Positions 17,601-25,130 of a stretch of 64,000 nucleotides of DNA are shown piece after piece; the first letter of the stretch is position 1; each line of letters starts with the position of its first letter. The stretch covers positions 62,001-126,000 of the forward strand of contig NZ_BBJF01000024.1 in NCBI RefSeq assembly GCF_000739735.1, read 5' to 3'. Source of the stretch: Paraburkholderia ginsengisoli NBRC 100965. GTDB lineage: Bacteria > Pseudomonadota > Gammaproteobacteria > Burkholderiales > Burkholderiaceae. A model generated the notes under the pieces. It was given only the letters and a program-made list of their open reading frames with translations, had not been told where the DNA came from and searched no databases. The translations under genes were made by a program, and so were the position numbers.

Positions 17601-17939
17601 CGCCGGCGTACCGGCAAACACGCTGGCGTTCTGGATCGCGGCGGCCGTTTCCGGCGCGATCGCCGAGTCGTTGGCGGCCGGCGTGGACGGGCTCGCCACT
17701 TGCGTCGTCAATGCCTGCGCGATGTCGAGACAGTTCTGCGTCTGCAACGTGCAAGTGTCGGCGCGGGCTGCTTGCGATACTGCCAGCACGCCCAACAGCC
17801 CGGCGCTGGCGGCCACCAGCGCGCGGCACACCGATGTGCCGGTCGCGCCACGACGCGTTGCGACTTCGGATACGGCGACATAGGTGCGGGTCGCTCTGTT
17901 CCATACGGTGCGATATGTCTTGTTCAACATGCCTCCCAT
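14619..17939 (-). CDS. Trimeric autotransporter adhesin (YadA/Hia-like)
   Basis: An 1106-residue surface protein. An extended signal peptide (ESPR: NKTYRTVWNRATRTYVAVSE) plus hydrophobic core ends near ARAD at about residue 60. A YadA-type head of 14-residue repeats follows (AVGSGAGALSNNSTVVG, SIALGYNARSVGLNSASIGG), then neck motifs (TDAVNVGQL) and a stalk with repeated modules in which an AVQYDSAAHDTVTLG-type strand, an LTN..DG.L segment and DAV.G.QL recur at least three times. It ends with a 70-residue membrane anchor (DIARNAYSGTASAIAL...) finishing in tryptophan. It trimerises in the outer membrane and mediates adhesion. The start may be 17939 or 17930; GGGAGG lies too close to the latter to decide. 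It has no partner gene and is probably monocistronic. Confidence 0.95.
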   Translation of the reverse strand: MGGMLNKTYRTVWNRATRTYVAVSEVATRRGATGTSVCRALVAASAGLLGVLAVSQAARADTCTLQTQNCLDIAQALTTQVASPSTPAANDSAIAPETAAAIQNASVFAGTPAVAGTTSQPLMMLAAATPAVTDYISVSPNVVQGTRTSASDSLNAMAIGPAAAATGINAVAVGGAAAAGSDGSTAVGSGAGALSNNSTVVGAGATVGAMSDNSIALGYNARSVGLNSASIGGFGTAAAVGGVAIGYQSFVIPTATNGVALGSNTTATAVGAVALGGGSIADRENVVSLGNSTLNRQIGYLAAGTQATDAVNVGQLAGVAAALGGGASIDANGAMVAPSYNVGGTTYSDVGAALAAATSVGVNASADAVRYDTAAHDIVTLGSSGTPVKLTHVADGTLSADSSDAVTGSQLYSVNEAVTQNTSAITDITNNISNITNGSLGLLQQDPVSRDLSVAKDTDGTHVDFTGTAGPREMIGVAAGTAASSAVNVGQLSPVVESLGGGATVNPDGTIQKPVYSIGGTTYSDVGAALAAAVTTSVSAGTDAVQYDSAAHDTVTLGNTAVPVQLTNVRAGNLATDSSDAVNGAQLFSTDQAVAQNTSNISNLDQRVTDNTSSITNLDARTTTMEGDVSNITNQITNGEIGLVQQDPVTRALSVAKDTDGARVDFTGTAGARELTGIAAATTDSSAVNLGQFRPMVAALGGGAQINADGSMTAPTYHVQGGTQGTVGDALGSLDSGLSTLQQNMATGGIGVVTQDPASRTINVGATTDGLLVNMAGTAGNRVVTGVATGAVSPSSSDAVNGSQLYAQGASTAVALGGGSTVNPDGTVTAPSYKVGGTVVNNIGGALTNLDGRVTQNSTDIAGLQSTIGNLNGAVANAVQYDSSAHDKVTLGGTAANAPKVQLTNLKDGELSASSTDAVTGAQLYSTNQQISSLGQVVNNIQTTGDAYVSVNSAGNAAQAIGNSSVAIGGGAKASAPNSVAIGEGSLADQTGTVSVGSSGNERRITNVAAGQAPTDAVNMQQFQGGINDIARNAYSGTASAIALTMVPEVDATKNLALGVATAGYKGYQAMAVALSARVTPNLKVKVGAGISSATTTVGAGAAYQW

Positions 17940-18289
17940 TCTTATCGAAACTCAACCGCCAAGATTTTTCTTACGCCATCCTAATTAATTAGCTCGGACA
18001 GGCTGTGAATTAGGAATGCGGCGCGCTTCCACTTGGACCGACAAAAGCGAAGTGGCCAGTTTCTTTTACGGGATCGAATGGGGGAATACGACTACTCTTA
18101 AAAGCTAAATTTTTGCTCGAATGAGACAAACGGCATAGCAGTACCAGGAAGAAAACTGCCAGCGTTCTTAATGAGAGCTTGGTTCTTCTAGTTCGTTTTA
18201 GGTCGCAGCTTAATCTGTCTCAGAGTACGGCCAGACATGGCTCGCCGAACCCGGCATGGGCAAGCGCAAGGAGAAACGCAGCGGCCGGC
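17940..18289. other. Gene-free stretch upstream of the adhesin gene
   Basis: The 350-base gap between the adhesin start and the kinase end is AT-richer than its surroundings (for example CCTAATTAATTAGC at about 17980 and 18095-18180). It should carry the adhesin promoter and leader. I see no gene, hairpin terminator or RNA family in it. Confidence 0.4.
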
Positions 18290-19510
18290 TCAGGCGCCTG
18301 GCTCATGCAGCCGCATCGGGAAAGTAATTTCGAACAGCGTCCCCGCGCCTTCCTGCGAATCGAAACGGATGTCGCCTTCGAGCACCCGGCACAACTCCTT
18401 GACGATCGCGAGCCCGAGCCCCGCGCCCGGAATGTCGTCGTCGGTGGCGCGCTCGAACTCCTTGAACACGCGCTCGCGGTCGGACGGCCCGATCCCGACG
18501 CCGGTGTCCGACACCCGCAGACGCCAGCGATCGCCTTCCGTGGCGATCATCGTCAACTCGATCTCGCCGGCCTTCGTGTATTTCGACGCGTTGGTCAGCA
18601 GGTTCAGCGCGATCTGCTTGAGTTTCAGCCGGTTGGATACGACTTCCTCCAGCGCGCCGTCGAACGCGGTGCGCAGGCGCAGCCCCTTTGCTTCGATGGC
18701 GGGCGCGCACGAGATCACCAGTTCGTCGAATAGCTCGCGCAGCGCGAAACGCTCCAGCACGAGCGGGCTGCTGTCGCCGAGGACGACCGAATATTCGACC
18801 AACTCATCCACCAGCGTCTTCATGTCGGCGGCCTGCCGGTTCGCCAGCGCGAGCGCGGTTTCGAGTCTGGCCGGCGCGCGGCTCATCAGTTGCAGCGCCA
18901 TCGAAAACACGTTGAGGAAATTGCGCAGATCGTGCACGACGCTGCGCGTGATCTGCATGCGCGACTCGTACAGATCGCCGACCAGCCGCTGTTTGAGCGT
19001 GAGCTCGTGATTCGCCCGTTCGAGCCGGCTGGTGTAATCGTCGATCTTCCTGTCGCGCTCGTTGACGACCTCGCGGATCGAGGTCAGCGTGACAAAGCTG
19101 ACCGCTTCGTCGATGAAATGCCGCGCCCGCTCCTCGTGACGCCGCGTGAAATACGGTCGCGCCTCGCTGAATTCGACGATCGCGCCAGTCAGCATCTGGC
19201 GGAACAGATCGAGTTCGCGTACCAGCTCCTCGATGCGGTAGCCCTGTTTCCAGCGCAATTTGCCGTGCAGCCGTGCGTCGCGCTCGATCGCGCTCTCCGC
19301 GCTGTCGAGATCCTGGTTCTCCAGCACGCTGCAGATTTCTTCGAGGATGTTCGGGACATGGTCGGCCAGTTGCTCGTAAGTCAGCCGGTCGGATTCGGTC
19401 AGTTCGGCGTCGTGAAAGACGGCCTTCATCCAGCGTTCGGTCAAATCGACCTGTTGCGAGCGCAACTGCGCGGCGAAGGCGGTTAGCGGAGGTACGTGCG
19501 AGTCCGTCAT
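18290..19510 (-). CDS. Orphan sensor histidine kinase with RsbRD-like N-terminal domain
   Basis: A 406-residue soluble kinase. Residues 10-135 are an all-helical RsbRD-type sensory domain (WMKAVFHDAELTESDRLTYEQLADHVP, then EELVRELDLFRQML). A coiled segment (150-180) leads to the phosphoacceptor H193 in VVHDLRNFLN. The ATPase domain has the N-box NLLTNASKY, G1 DTGVGI and G2 GAGLGLAIVKEL. No membrane segment is visible, so it senses an intracellular signal. No response regulator gene is adjacent: the upstream neighbour is the DUF3830 gene (190-base gap), and downstream lies the adhesin gene. It must signal to a distant partner. Domain calls are firm; the signal is unknown. Confidence 0.92.
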   Translation of the reverse strand: MTDSHVPPLTAFAAQLRSQQVDLTERWMKAVFHDAELTESDRLTYEQLADHVPNILEEICSVLENQDLDSAESAIERDARLHGKLRWKQGYRIEELVRELDLFRQMLTGAIVEFSEARPYFTRRHEERARHFIDEAVSFVTLTSIREVVNERDRKIDDYTSRLERANHELTLKQRLVGDLYESRMQITRSVVHDLRNFLNVFSMALQLMSRAPARLETALALANRQAADMKTLVDELVEYSVVLGDSSPLVLERFALRELFDELVISCAPAIEAKGLRLRTAFDGALEEVVSNRLKLKQIALNLLTNASKYTKAGEIELTMIATEGDRWRLRVSDTGVGIGPSDRERVFKEFERATDDDIPGAGLGLAIVKELCRVLEGDIRFDSQEGAGTLFEITFPMRLHEPGA

Positions 19511-19700
19511 CTAGGAGCCCTGGCGCCGCAGCGCGGCGAAAAAAGGTGTACCGCCCCAATCCGACGCGACGCATGGGCTGCAAACCGCGCTCGGGAGGCC
19601 AATCGCGAGCGCTTCACCAGCCGCTCCCGCGCCTCCAGTATGCGCGATTTGGCAACCGGAAATTAACCAGGGTTTAGGACGTGTGCGCGACGCGGCCGTT

Positions 19701-20126
19701 TCAGATCCGCTCGAACAGCACGTCCTGCGCACCTTCCCACAGCACCTTGGTGCCGAGTTCGCGCAGCTTCTCGCGGCCTTCGACGATAGTCAGGAAATGG
19801 TTGCCCGCCAGTTGCCCCATCTTGCTCGCGAAGCAGCACGAGCCGTACGCGAGGATGATCTCGGTCTCGCTGTAGCCGCCCGGGTAGAACAGAATGTCGC
19901 CGACCGACGGATGGCTCGTGTGATTCTCGAAGCCGACCGCCACGCCGTCGTTTTCCAGCTTGAAGTCGCCGAGCGGAACCCAGCAGCCTTCGCCGCTCCA
20001 GCGCACGTGAATGATCTTCTGGCGATACGGCAGCAGCTTGAGGAACGCGGCCACGGTATGCGGCGCGTCGGGATGGGTTTCGGCGACGAACTCATGGCCG
20101 CAGGAGGTGATTCGGAGTCGGGTCAT
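19701..20126 (-). CDS. DUF3830 family protein (cyclophilin-like fold)
   Basis: A 141-residue protein matching the DUF3830 pattern: WVPLGDFKLENDGVAVGFENHTSHP, then ILFYPGGYSETEIILAYGSCCFASKMGQLAGNHF. The family adopts a cyclophilin-like beta-barrel and is often found near catabolic enzymes for cyclic ureas, amides and pyrimidines; its activity is unsettled. It stands alone on the minus strand, about 190 bases ahead of the kinase gene. The conserved Glu, Tyr, Gly and Ser positions of the family are intact, so it is likely functional. Confidence 0.85.
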   Translation of the reverse strand: MTRLRITSCGHEFVAETHPDAPHTVAAFLKLLPYRQKIIHVRWSGEGCWVPLGDFKLENDGVAVGFENHTSHPSVGDILFYPGGYSETEIILAYGSCCFASKMGQLAGNHFLTIVEGREKLRELGTKVLWEGAQDVLFERI

Positions 20127-20634
20127 CGCAGGATATCCGGTTGAAGGTTGAGAGTTGAGCGGCGGTCGGGCGGGCGCGGGCTGGCCAGGGCCGGGCGCAC
20201 GTCATTCTGTCGTCCGGTGCAAGGCTTCGACAGGTACAGTTGCTTCCCAGCCGGTCAGGCCAGTTCGACCGCGGCCACGGCTTGCTTCGAGACGGGCCGG
20301 CGAAGCACGCGCCACACGGTCATGCCAGGTCTTGCCAGGGTTCCGCCACGAAAGTTCGTAGTTTGCAAGCCGCGCAATGCGCAGCACACTGCGCATTGCG
20401 CGTGATTCCCGTCGGCGCGCCGCGTATCCGATTCGGTCTCGCAGCTGGCCGCGAGCCATGGCGCGAACCGGCTTCGCGGCGAAAGCCAACGCCATAGACG
20501 AGACACGACAACGCAATCGATGAGCCCTGGCGCGTCGGTGCGCCGGACGCAGCACGACATCCCGACGCCGTCCCCGCCGACGGCCGTCCCGACCCACGGG
20601 CGCGCCGCCCGCATCCCGCCGCGCTATCCGCACC
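20127..20634. other. 508-base stretch without a recognisable gene, with a strong hairpin
   Basis: The small open frames here look like chance reading of GC-rich DNA. The only marked structure is a perfect 14-bp stem with a CACA loop at 20371-20402, described separately. The promoter of the DUF3830 gene must also lie here. Confidence 0.4.
20371..20402. terminator. Perfect 14-bp hairpin with 4-base loop
   Basis: CGCGCAATGCGCAG (20371-20384), loop CACA, then CTGCGCATTGCGCG (20389-20402). It lies about 230 bases past the end of the minus-strand AraC gene and 245 bases before the DUF3830 start, with no T-run on either side. It could be a factor-aided terminator, an mRNA-end stabiliser or an extragenic palindrome. 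Confidence 0.45.
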
Positions 20635-21546
20635 TCAGCCGCGCAGCCGGTAGGCGAGCGGCGTCACACCATAGCCACGCTTTAACTGCACGGAGAAATG
20701 ACTGGCACTCTCGAAACCAACCGCAATCGCAATTTGCAGCACGGTCTGATCGGTGGCGCGCAGCAGTCTCGCCGCTTCCTCGAGCCGCAGGCGCGTGACG
20801 AACTGATGCGGCGTCTCACCAGCCTCGCGGCGAAACACCCGCGCAAAATGAAAACTGCTTAGGCCGGCCTGCCCGGCCAGTTCGTCGATACTCAGATCGG
20901 CGGCGAGATTGGCGCGGATGTAGTCGGTCACGCGACGAATCCGCCGCGGCACCAGCCGTTCGGGCCGCGCCGGCAATCGGCCGGGCGCCGGGCGGCCGCG
21001 TGAGTAGTGCTGGAGCAGATGCGCCGCAAGCGCGTGCGCGAGCGCGTCGACATATAGCCGCGAATCGGCCGGATCGGCGGCCGCACGGTGCAGTGCGCCG
21101 AGCATCGCGGCGATCAGCGGATCGTGAAAGCACATCGCGTCGCCGAGCGCGAGTTCGCGCGAGCCGCCGAGCTCCAGTTGCTCGGCGACGCTGTCGATCA
21201 GACCGCGCTCGATGTGCAGATGCACGGTCGACAACGGCTCGTCGCCGAGCGCACGCCAACGCCATGAGATCGGCGCGGGCGGCACGAACCAGACGTCGCC
21301 CACGCGCAGATCGGCGTGCTCCCAGCGTCCGTTCAGATTGCGTTCGAGATGCTCGGCGCCGCTCGCGAGCGTCATCAGTGTGAAGTCCTGCAAGCCGGGG
21401 GCTTCCAGCAGTTCCTGTTCGGCCGGTTCGAGATACGAGCGCAGCACGAGGTGACGCCACGGCCGATCCACGCTCGACACGAGTCTCTGGCCCGCCATGT
21501 AGCGATCGTAGGCAAGCGTCGTCGTCAGCTTCGGAATTCGTGACAT
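20635..21546 (-). CDS. AraC-family transcriptional regulator
   Basis: A 303-residue regulator. The frame opens at 21636, but GGGAG lies 8 bases before the ATG at 21546 (MSRIPKL), which is preferred. The N-terminal half is a cupin-like ligand domain (GDVWFVPPAPISW). Residues about 205-300 hold the two helix-turn-helix motifs (LSIDELAGQAGLSSFHFARVF and TVLQIAIAVGFESASHFSVQ) with GVTPLAYR at the end. It diverges from the LuxR gene 208 bases away, and either could control the other. Ligand unknown. Confidence 0.92.
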   Translation of the reverse strand: MSRIPKLTTTLAYDRYMAGQRLVSSVDRPWRHLVLRSYLEPAEQELLEAPGLQDFTLMTLASGAEHLERNLNGRWEHADLRVGDVWFVPPAPISWRWRALGDEPLSTVHLHIERGLIDSVAEQLELGGSRELALGDAMCFHDPLIAAMLGALHRAAADPADSRLYVDALAHALAAHLLQHYSRGRPAPGRLPARPERLVPRRIRRVTDYIRANLAADLSIDELAGQAGLSSFHFARVFRREAGETPHQFVTRLRLEEAARLLRATDQTVLQIAIAVGFESASHFSVQLKRGYGVTPLAYRLRG

Positions 21547-21753
21547 CACGTCCACTCCCAGGGAGGTGTCGTATGCAGGAAGAAAACCCGCCATACCCGC
21601 GTAGCCGGTCCGCTGTCGGCGTCGCAGTCCGCGCAATAGTCAGCGCAAGATCGCGAAAATGATAGCAAGGAACCGGCTACCGCAATTTCTGGAAATAGCT
21701 AATCATTCAGGTTGTCGTCTTTCACGCGTTTCGAACGCCGGAGCTACCGTTTC

Positions 21754-22755
21754 ATGGAACACGAATGCGATACGCTGCCGCATTGGCTGACCGGCTCGCC
21801 GCAAGGCGAAGCCGGGCACGCGTCGGCAGCATACAAGTCAACGGTGTCCGCACAACCGGCCTACCCGGCCGGCGCGCGGCAGGCCGTGAACTCAGCCCAC
21901 GCGGCTGATGCATCGAGAGCAGAAACCCGCACCGCGACCGGTGCCGCGCCCAGTGGCTTTCTCACGCTCTTCACCGAGGAGGAGATCGGCACGCCGTCGC
22001 CCGCCGCGAGACGGGCCGCGCCGTACATCGGTCCGCTGGGACGATTCGGCAGCGCGCAGGACCGCATCGAATTCGTGCGGCGGCGCATCAGGCAGCTTGG
22101 CTTCGACTCGTTCAGCTACACGGCCACGCGCACGTCGTCGCATCACAAGACGATGTTCGTGCTGACCAGCTACGAGTCGCAGACCTGGCTCACGCGCTAC
22201 TTCCGCGAGCGCTATTTCGAGCTGGACCCGCGCGTCGCGCTCGCGTCGCCGACCGGCATGCCGTTCCTCTGGAACACCGCCGACATGCGCGCCGACCTGC
22301 CGCGCGCGCAGATGCGCAGCGAACGCCTCACGGGACTGATCGACATGCTGGAGGCGACCGGCCGCAAAAGCGGGATTCTCACGCAGATGCCGCTACCCGA
22401 GCCGGAGCTGAACGCGAGCCTGTGTTTCAACTCGGAGATCGGCAACCCGCGCTGGATGACCGAATCGATCGTGGCCGAAACGCTGATGTTCGCGCACACG
22501 ATTCACGAGTTCATCTGGACGCACGCGAAGAGCGCGATCGGCATGGCTCCCGAGCAACGGCAGCGCGTCGCGTTGAGCGAGTTGCAGCACGCGGTGCTGA
22601 GGGCGGTCGTGCAAGGTCAGCGGGACAAGGAAATCGCCTATTTCCTCGGACTGTCGCCGCATAACGTCGACTATCACCTGCGGCGGTTGCGGCAGTTGTT
22701 CAACGTGCGCAATCGCGTACAGTTGATCAATGTCGCGCAGGCGTATGTGTCGTAG
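21754..22755 (+). CDS. LuxR-family quorum-sensing-type regulator (solo)
   Basis: A 333-residue protein starting at the ATG at 21754 with GGAG 10 bases upstream (the frame also has a TTG at 21712). After a polar, low-complexity stretch of about 95 residues comes an autoinducer-binding domain. Its conserved ligand pocket residues are present: W145, Y149, D158, P159 and W173 (TWLTRYFRERYFELDP and FLWNT). The C-terminal helix-turn-helix (LSELQHAVLRAVVQGQRDKEIAYFLGLSPHNVDYHLRRL) is standard. No luxI-type synthase gene is in the window, so it is a solo that may sense a foreign or distant signal. The long N-terminal extension is unusual. It faces a hairpin and the convergent amidase gene. Confidence 0.9.
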   Translation: MEHECDTLPHWLTGSPQGEAGHASAAYKSTVSAQPAYPAGARQAVNSAHAADASRAETRTATGAAPSGFLTLFTEEEIGTPSPAARRAAPYIGPLGRFGSAQDRIEFVRRRIRQLGFDSFSYTATRTSSHHKTMFVLTSYESQTWLTRYFRERYFELDPRVALASPTGMPFLWNTADMRADLPRAQMRSERLTGLIDMLEATGRKSGILTQMPLPEPELNASLCFNSEIGNPRWMTESIVAETLMFAHTIHEFIWTHAKSAIGMAPEQRQRVALSELQHAVLRAVVQGQRDKEIAYFLGLSPHNVDYHLRRLRQLFNVRNRVQLINVAQAYVS

Positions 22756-22771
22756 TCGAAGGCCGGCGGTC

Positions 22772-22803
22772 GATGGTGTGACGGCTTTCGCCGTCACACC
22801 ATC
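22772..22803. terminator. Bidirectional hairpin between luxR and amidase genes
   Basis: A perfect 14-bp stem (GATGGTGTGACGGC at 22772-22785 with GCCGTCACACCATC at 22790-22803) and a TTTC loop, 17 bases past the luxR stop and 48 bases past the convergent amidase stop. No T-run follows. It is placed where a shared terminator is expected. Confidence 0.65.
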
Positions 22804-22850
22804 ACGTTGCGCAAGCGTGAAGCGAACGGGCACGGCCGAAGGGGAAACGC

Positions 22851-24284
22851 TCAGCGCGCTTGCGGCTTGCCGCTCGCCCACGGCCCGATGATCTCCTCGA
22901 TCGCCCGCGCCGCCGACAGCAACGCCGCCTCGCCGCGTACCTTCCCCACGATCTGAATCCCCACTGGCAGACCGCTCGCACTCATCCCGCACGGAATCGC
23001 GATGACCGGCAGGCCGGTGAGCGTCAACGCATAAGTGATCGCGAGCCAGTCGATGTAGGTGTCGAAATGCTGGCCGGCCGCTTCGCGGATATCGCGCGCC
23101 TCCACCGGAAACGGCAGCACAATCGACGCCGGGCAGATCAGCACGTCGTAACGTTGCAGCAACGCATTCGTCTTGTGGAACAGCTCGGCGCGCGTGCGCT
23201 GCGCCGAGCGCATCGCGCGGTTGTCCAGTTGCAGACCGAATTCGATGTTCCAAACCACGTTGGGGTTCAGCACATCGCGGTGCTGCGCGAGCACGTCTTC
23301 GTAGTTGGTCGCGTAGGCGATGCCGCGCAGCGTGTGGAACGCCTGCGTCGCCGCGCTCAGATCGAGATCGCTTTCGTCCACGCCGACACCCGCGGCCGCG
23401 AGACGGTCCATCGTCTTGCGGCAGAGCGCGAGAATCTCCGGCTCCGCCGTGGCGATGCCGAGCCCCGCGCTGAACGCCACGCGAGCCGGTCGCTTCGGGC
23501 TGCGCGCGTGCGCGAGGAATGCACTCCCGGAACCCGCCGAATTCGACGGCGCGCTCAACGACAACGGCGCGCTCGCGACTTCACCGCACATCGCGTCGAG
23601 CAACAGCGCCGCGTCGGTGACGTTGCGCGCCATCGGGCCGTGAATGCCGAGCGTGTCGTACGGATTGGCTGCCGGCCCGTACGCGACACGGCCCGGTGTC
23701 GGACGCAAACCCACCACGCCGCAGAACGCCGACGGCGTGCGCAGCGAGCCCGCCAGATCGGAGCCCTGCGCGACCCACGCGGTGCCCGACGCCAACGCGG
23801 CCGCCGCGCCGCCGGACGAGCCGCCCGCCGAGCGCGACAGGTCCCACGGATTGCGCGTGATGCCGAACACGCTGTTGTACGTATGACCGCCCGAGCCGAA
23901 CTCCGGCGTGTTCGATTTCGCGTAGACCACGCCGCCGTGCGCTTCGAGCAGCGTCACACCGGCATCGGACGCGGCGGGAATACGGTCGCGATAGACCAGC
24001 GAGCCGCGCGTGGTGCGCACGCCCGCGACATCGGTCAGGTCCTTGATCGGCACCGGCAAGCCGCACAACAGGCCGCGTTCGTTCACCGGCTTTTTCAGCA
24101 GCGCGTCGGCATGCGCGTGCGCGCGCTCGAAACACAGCGTGGGCAACGCGTTGACCTGCGGTTCAACGCGCTCCACCTGCGCGGCAACGGTGTCGAGCAG
24201 GTCATGCGGACTCACTTCCTCTGCGCGCAGTAACTCGACGACATCGCACGCGCTGCGCTCAATCAGACTCAAATCGACGGACAT
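22851..24284 (-). CDS. Amidase (amidase-signature family)
   Basis: A 477-residue enzyme of the amidase-signature family, full length. The Ser-cisSer-Lys triad is visible: K81 in VPIKDLTDVAG, S156 in SAGGSSGGAAAAL, and the nucleophile S180 in GSDLAGSLR. It hydrolyses a carboxamide to acid and ammonia in the cytosol. It is not close to the nitrile hydratase at 48-50 kb (24 kb away), so pairing with it is not supported by position. Downstream on the same strand begins the intergenic hairpin; upstream is the ABC exporter, transcribed in the same direction and ending 84 bases before. Substrate not predictable. Confidence 0.93.
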   Translation of the reverse strand: MSVDLSLIERSACDVVELLRAEEVSPHDLLDTVAAQVERVEPQVNALPTLCFERAHAHADALLKKPVNERGLLCGLPVPIKDLTDVAGVRTTRGSLVYRDRIPAASDAGVTLLEAHGGVVYAKSNTPEFGSGGHTYNSVFGITRNPWDLSRSAGGSSGGAAAALASGTAWVAQGSDLAGSLRTPSAFCGVVGLRPTPGRVAYGPAANPYDTLGIHGPMARNVTDAALLLDAMCGEVASAPLSLSAPSNSAGSGSAFLAHARSPKRPARVAFSAGLGIATAEPEILALCRKTMDRLAAAGVGVDESDLDLSAATQAFHTLRGIAYATNYEDVLAQHRDVLNPNVVWNIEFGLQLDNRAMRSAQRTRAELFHKTNALLQRYDVLICPASIVLPFPVEARDIREAAGQHFDTYIDWLAITYALTLTGLPVIAIPCGMSASGLPVGIQIVGKVRGEAALLSAARAIEEIIGPWASGKPQAR

Positions 24285-24368
24285 GGTGGCTATCGGCTCC
24301 GGGGTGAAGGTGCCCTAGAGTTTCGCACGCCGCGTTCGTCAGCGGCGTGCGGTCCGCATAGGGGCCGC

Positions 24369-25130
24369 TCAGCTCTTGAGCCGGTAGCCGGTCCTGAAGA
24401 TCCAGTGGACGATCGCCAGGAACACCAGCAGAAACAGCACGGTCATGCCGAGGCTCAACTCGACGTTCACGTCGGCGAGTCCGAAGAAGCTCCAGCGAAA
24501 GCCGCTAACCAGATAGACGATCGGATTGAACAACGTCACGACGCGCCAGAACGGCGGCAGGATGTTGACCGAATAGAAGGTGCCGCCAAGGAAGGTCAGC
24601 GGCGTGACGATCAGCAACGGCACGATCTGCAGCTTTTCGAAGCCGTCCGCCCAGATTCCGATGATGAACCCGAGCAGACTGAACGTGACCGCCGTCAGCA
24701 CCAGAAACAGCACCATCCAGAACGGGTGCTGGATTTGCAACGGCACGAACAGCCCGGCGGTCGCGAGAATGATCAGCCCGAGCAGGATCGACTTGGTGGC
24801 CGCCGCGCCCACATAGCTCACGACGATCTCCAGATACGACACCGGCGCCGACAGCAACTCGTAGATCGTGCCGGTGAAGCGCGGAAAGTAAATCCCGAAC
24901 GACGCGTTCGAAATGCTTTGCGACAGCAGCGACAGCATGATCAGTCCCGGCACGATGAACGCGCCGTAGCTGATGCCGTCCACTTCCTTGATGCGCGAGC
25001 CGATCGCCGAGCCGAAGACGACGAAGTACAGCGACGTGGAAATGACCGGCGCAATGATGCTCTGCATCAGCGTGCGCCAGGTGCGCGCCATTTCGAACTT
25101 GTAGATCGCGCGCATTGCGTAGATATTCAT
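24369..25130 (-). CDS. ABC-2 type permease (YadH/NodJ-like)
   Basis: A 253-residue membrane protein with six segments. The ABC-2 signatures are FVVFGSAIGSRI near the start, SYGAFIVPGLIMLSLLSQS, the tract TGTIYELLSAPVSYLEIV, and LTFLGGTFYSVNILPPFW with NPIVYLVSGFRW. It resembles E. coli YadH along its length. It should form an exporter with the ATPase encoded upstream: the two genes overlap by ATGA at 25127-25130, which implies coupled translation. Substrate unknown (drugs, lipids and polysaccharides are all known for the family). Confidence 0.92.
   Translation of the reverse strand: MNIYAMRAIYKFEMARTWRTLMQSIIAPVISTSLYFVVFGSAIGSRIKEVDGISYGAFIVPGLIMLSLLSQSISNASFGIYFPRFTGTIYELLSAPVSYLEIVVSYVGAAATKSILLGLIILATAGLFVPLQIQHPFWMVLFLVLTAVTFSLLGFIIGIWADGFEKLQIVPLLIVTPLTFLGGTFYSVNILPPFWRVVTLFNPIVYLVSGFRWSFFGLADVNVELSLGMTVLFLLVFLAIVHWIFRTGYRLKS

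Noticed and set aside
20155..20633. Several short frames in the gap after the DUF3830 gene
   Set aside because: They overlap one another in all frames, are Arg/Ala-rich and lack ribosome binding sites; the region is better read as non-coding.
22851..24284. Amidase as the partner of the nitrile hydratase
   Set aside because: It is 24 kb away with unrelated genes and regulators between; no sequence evidence links them.
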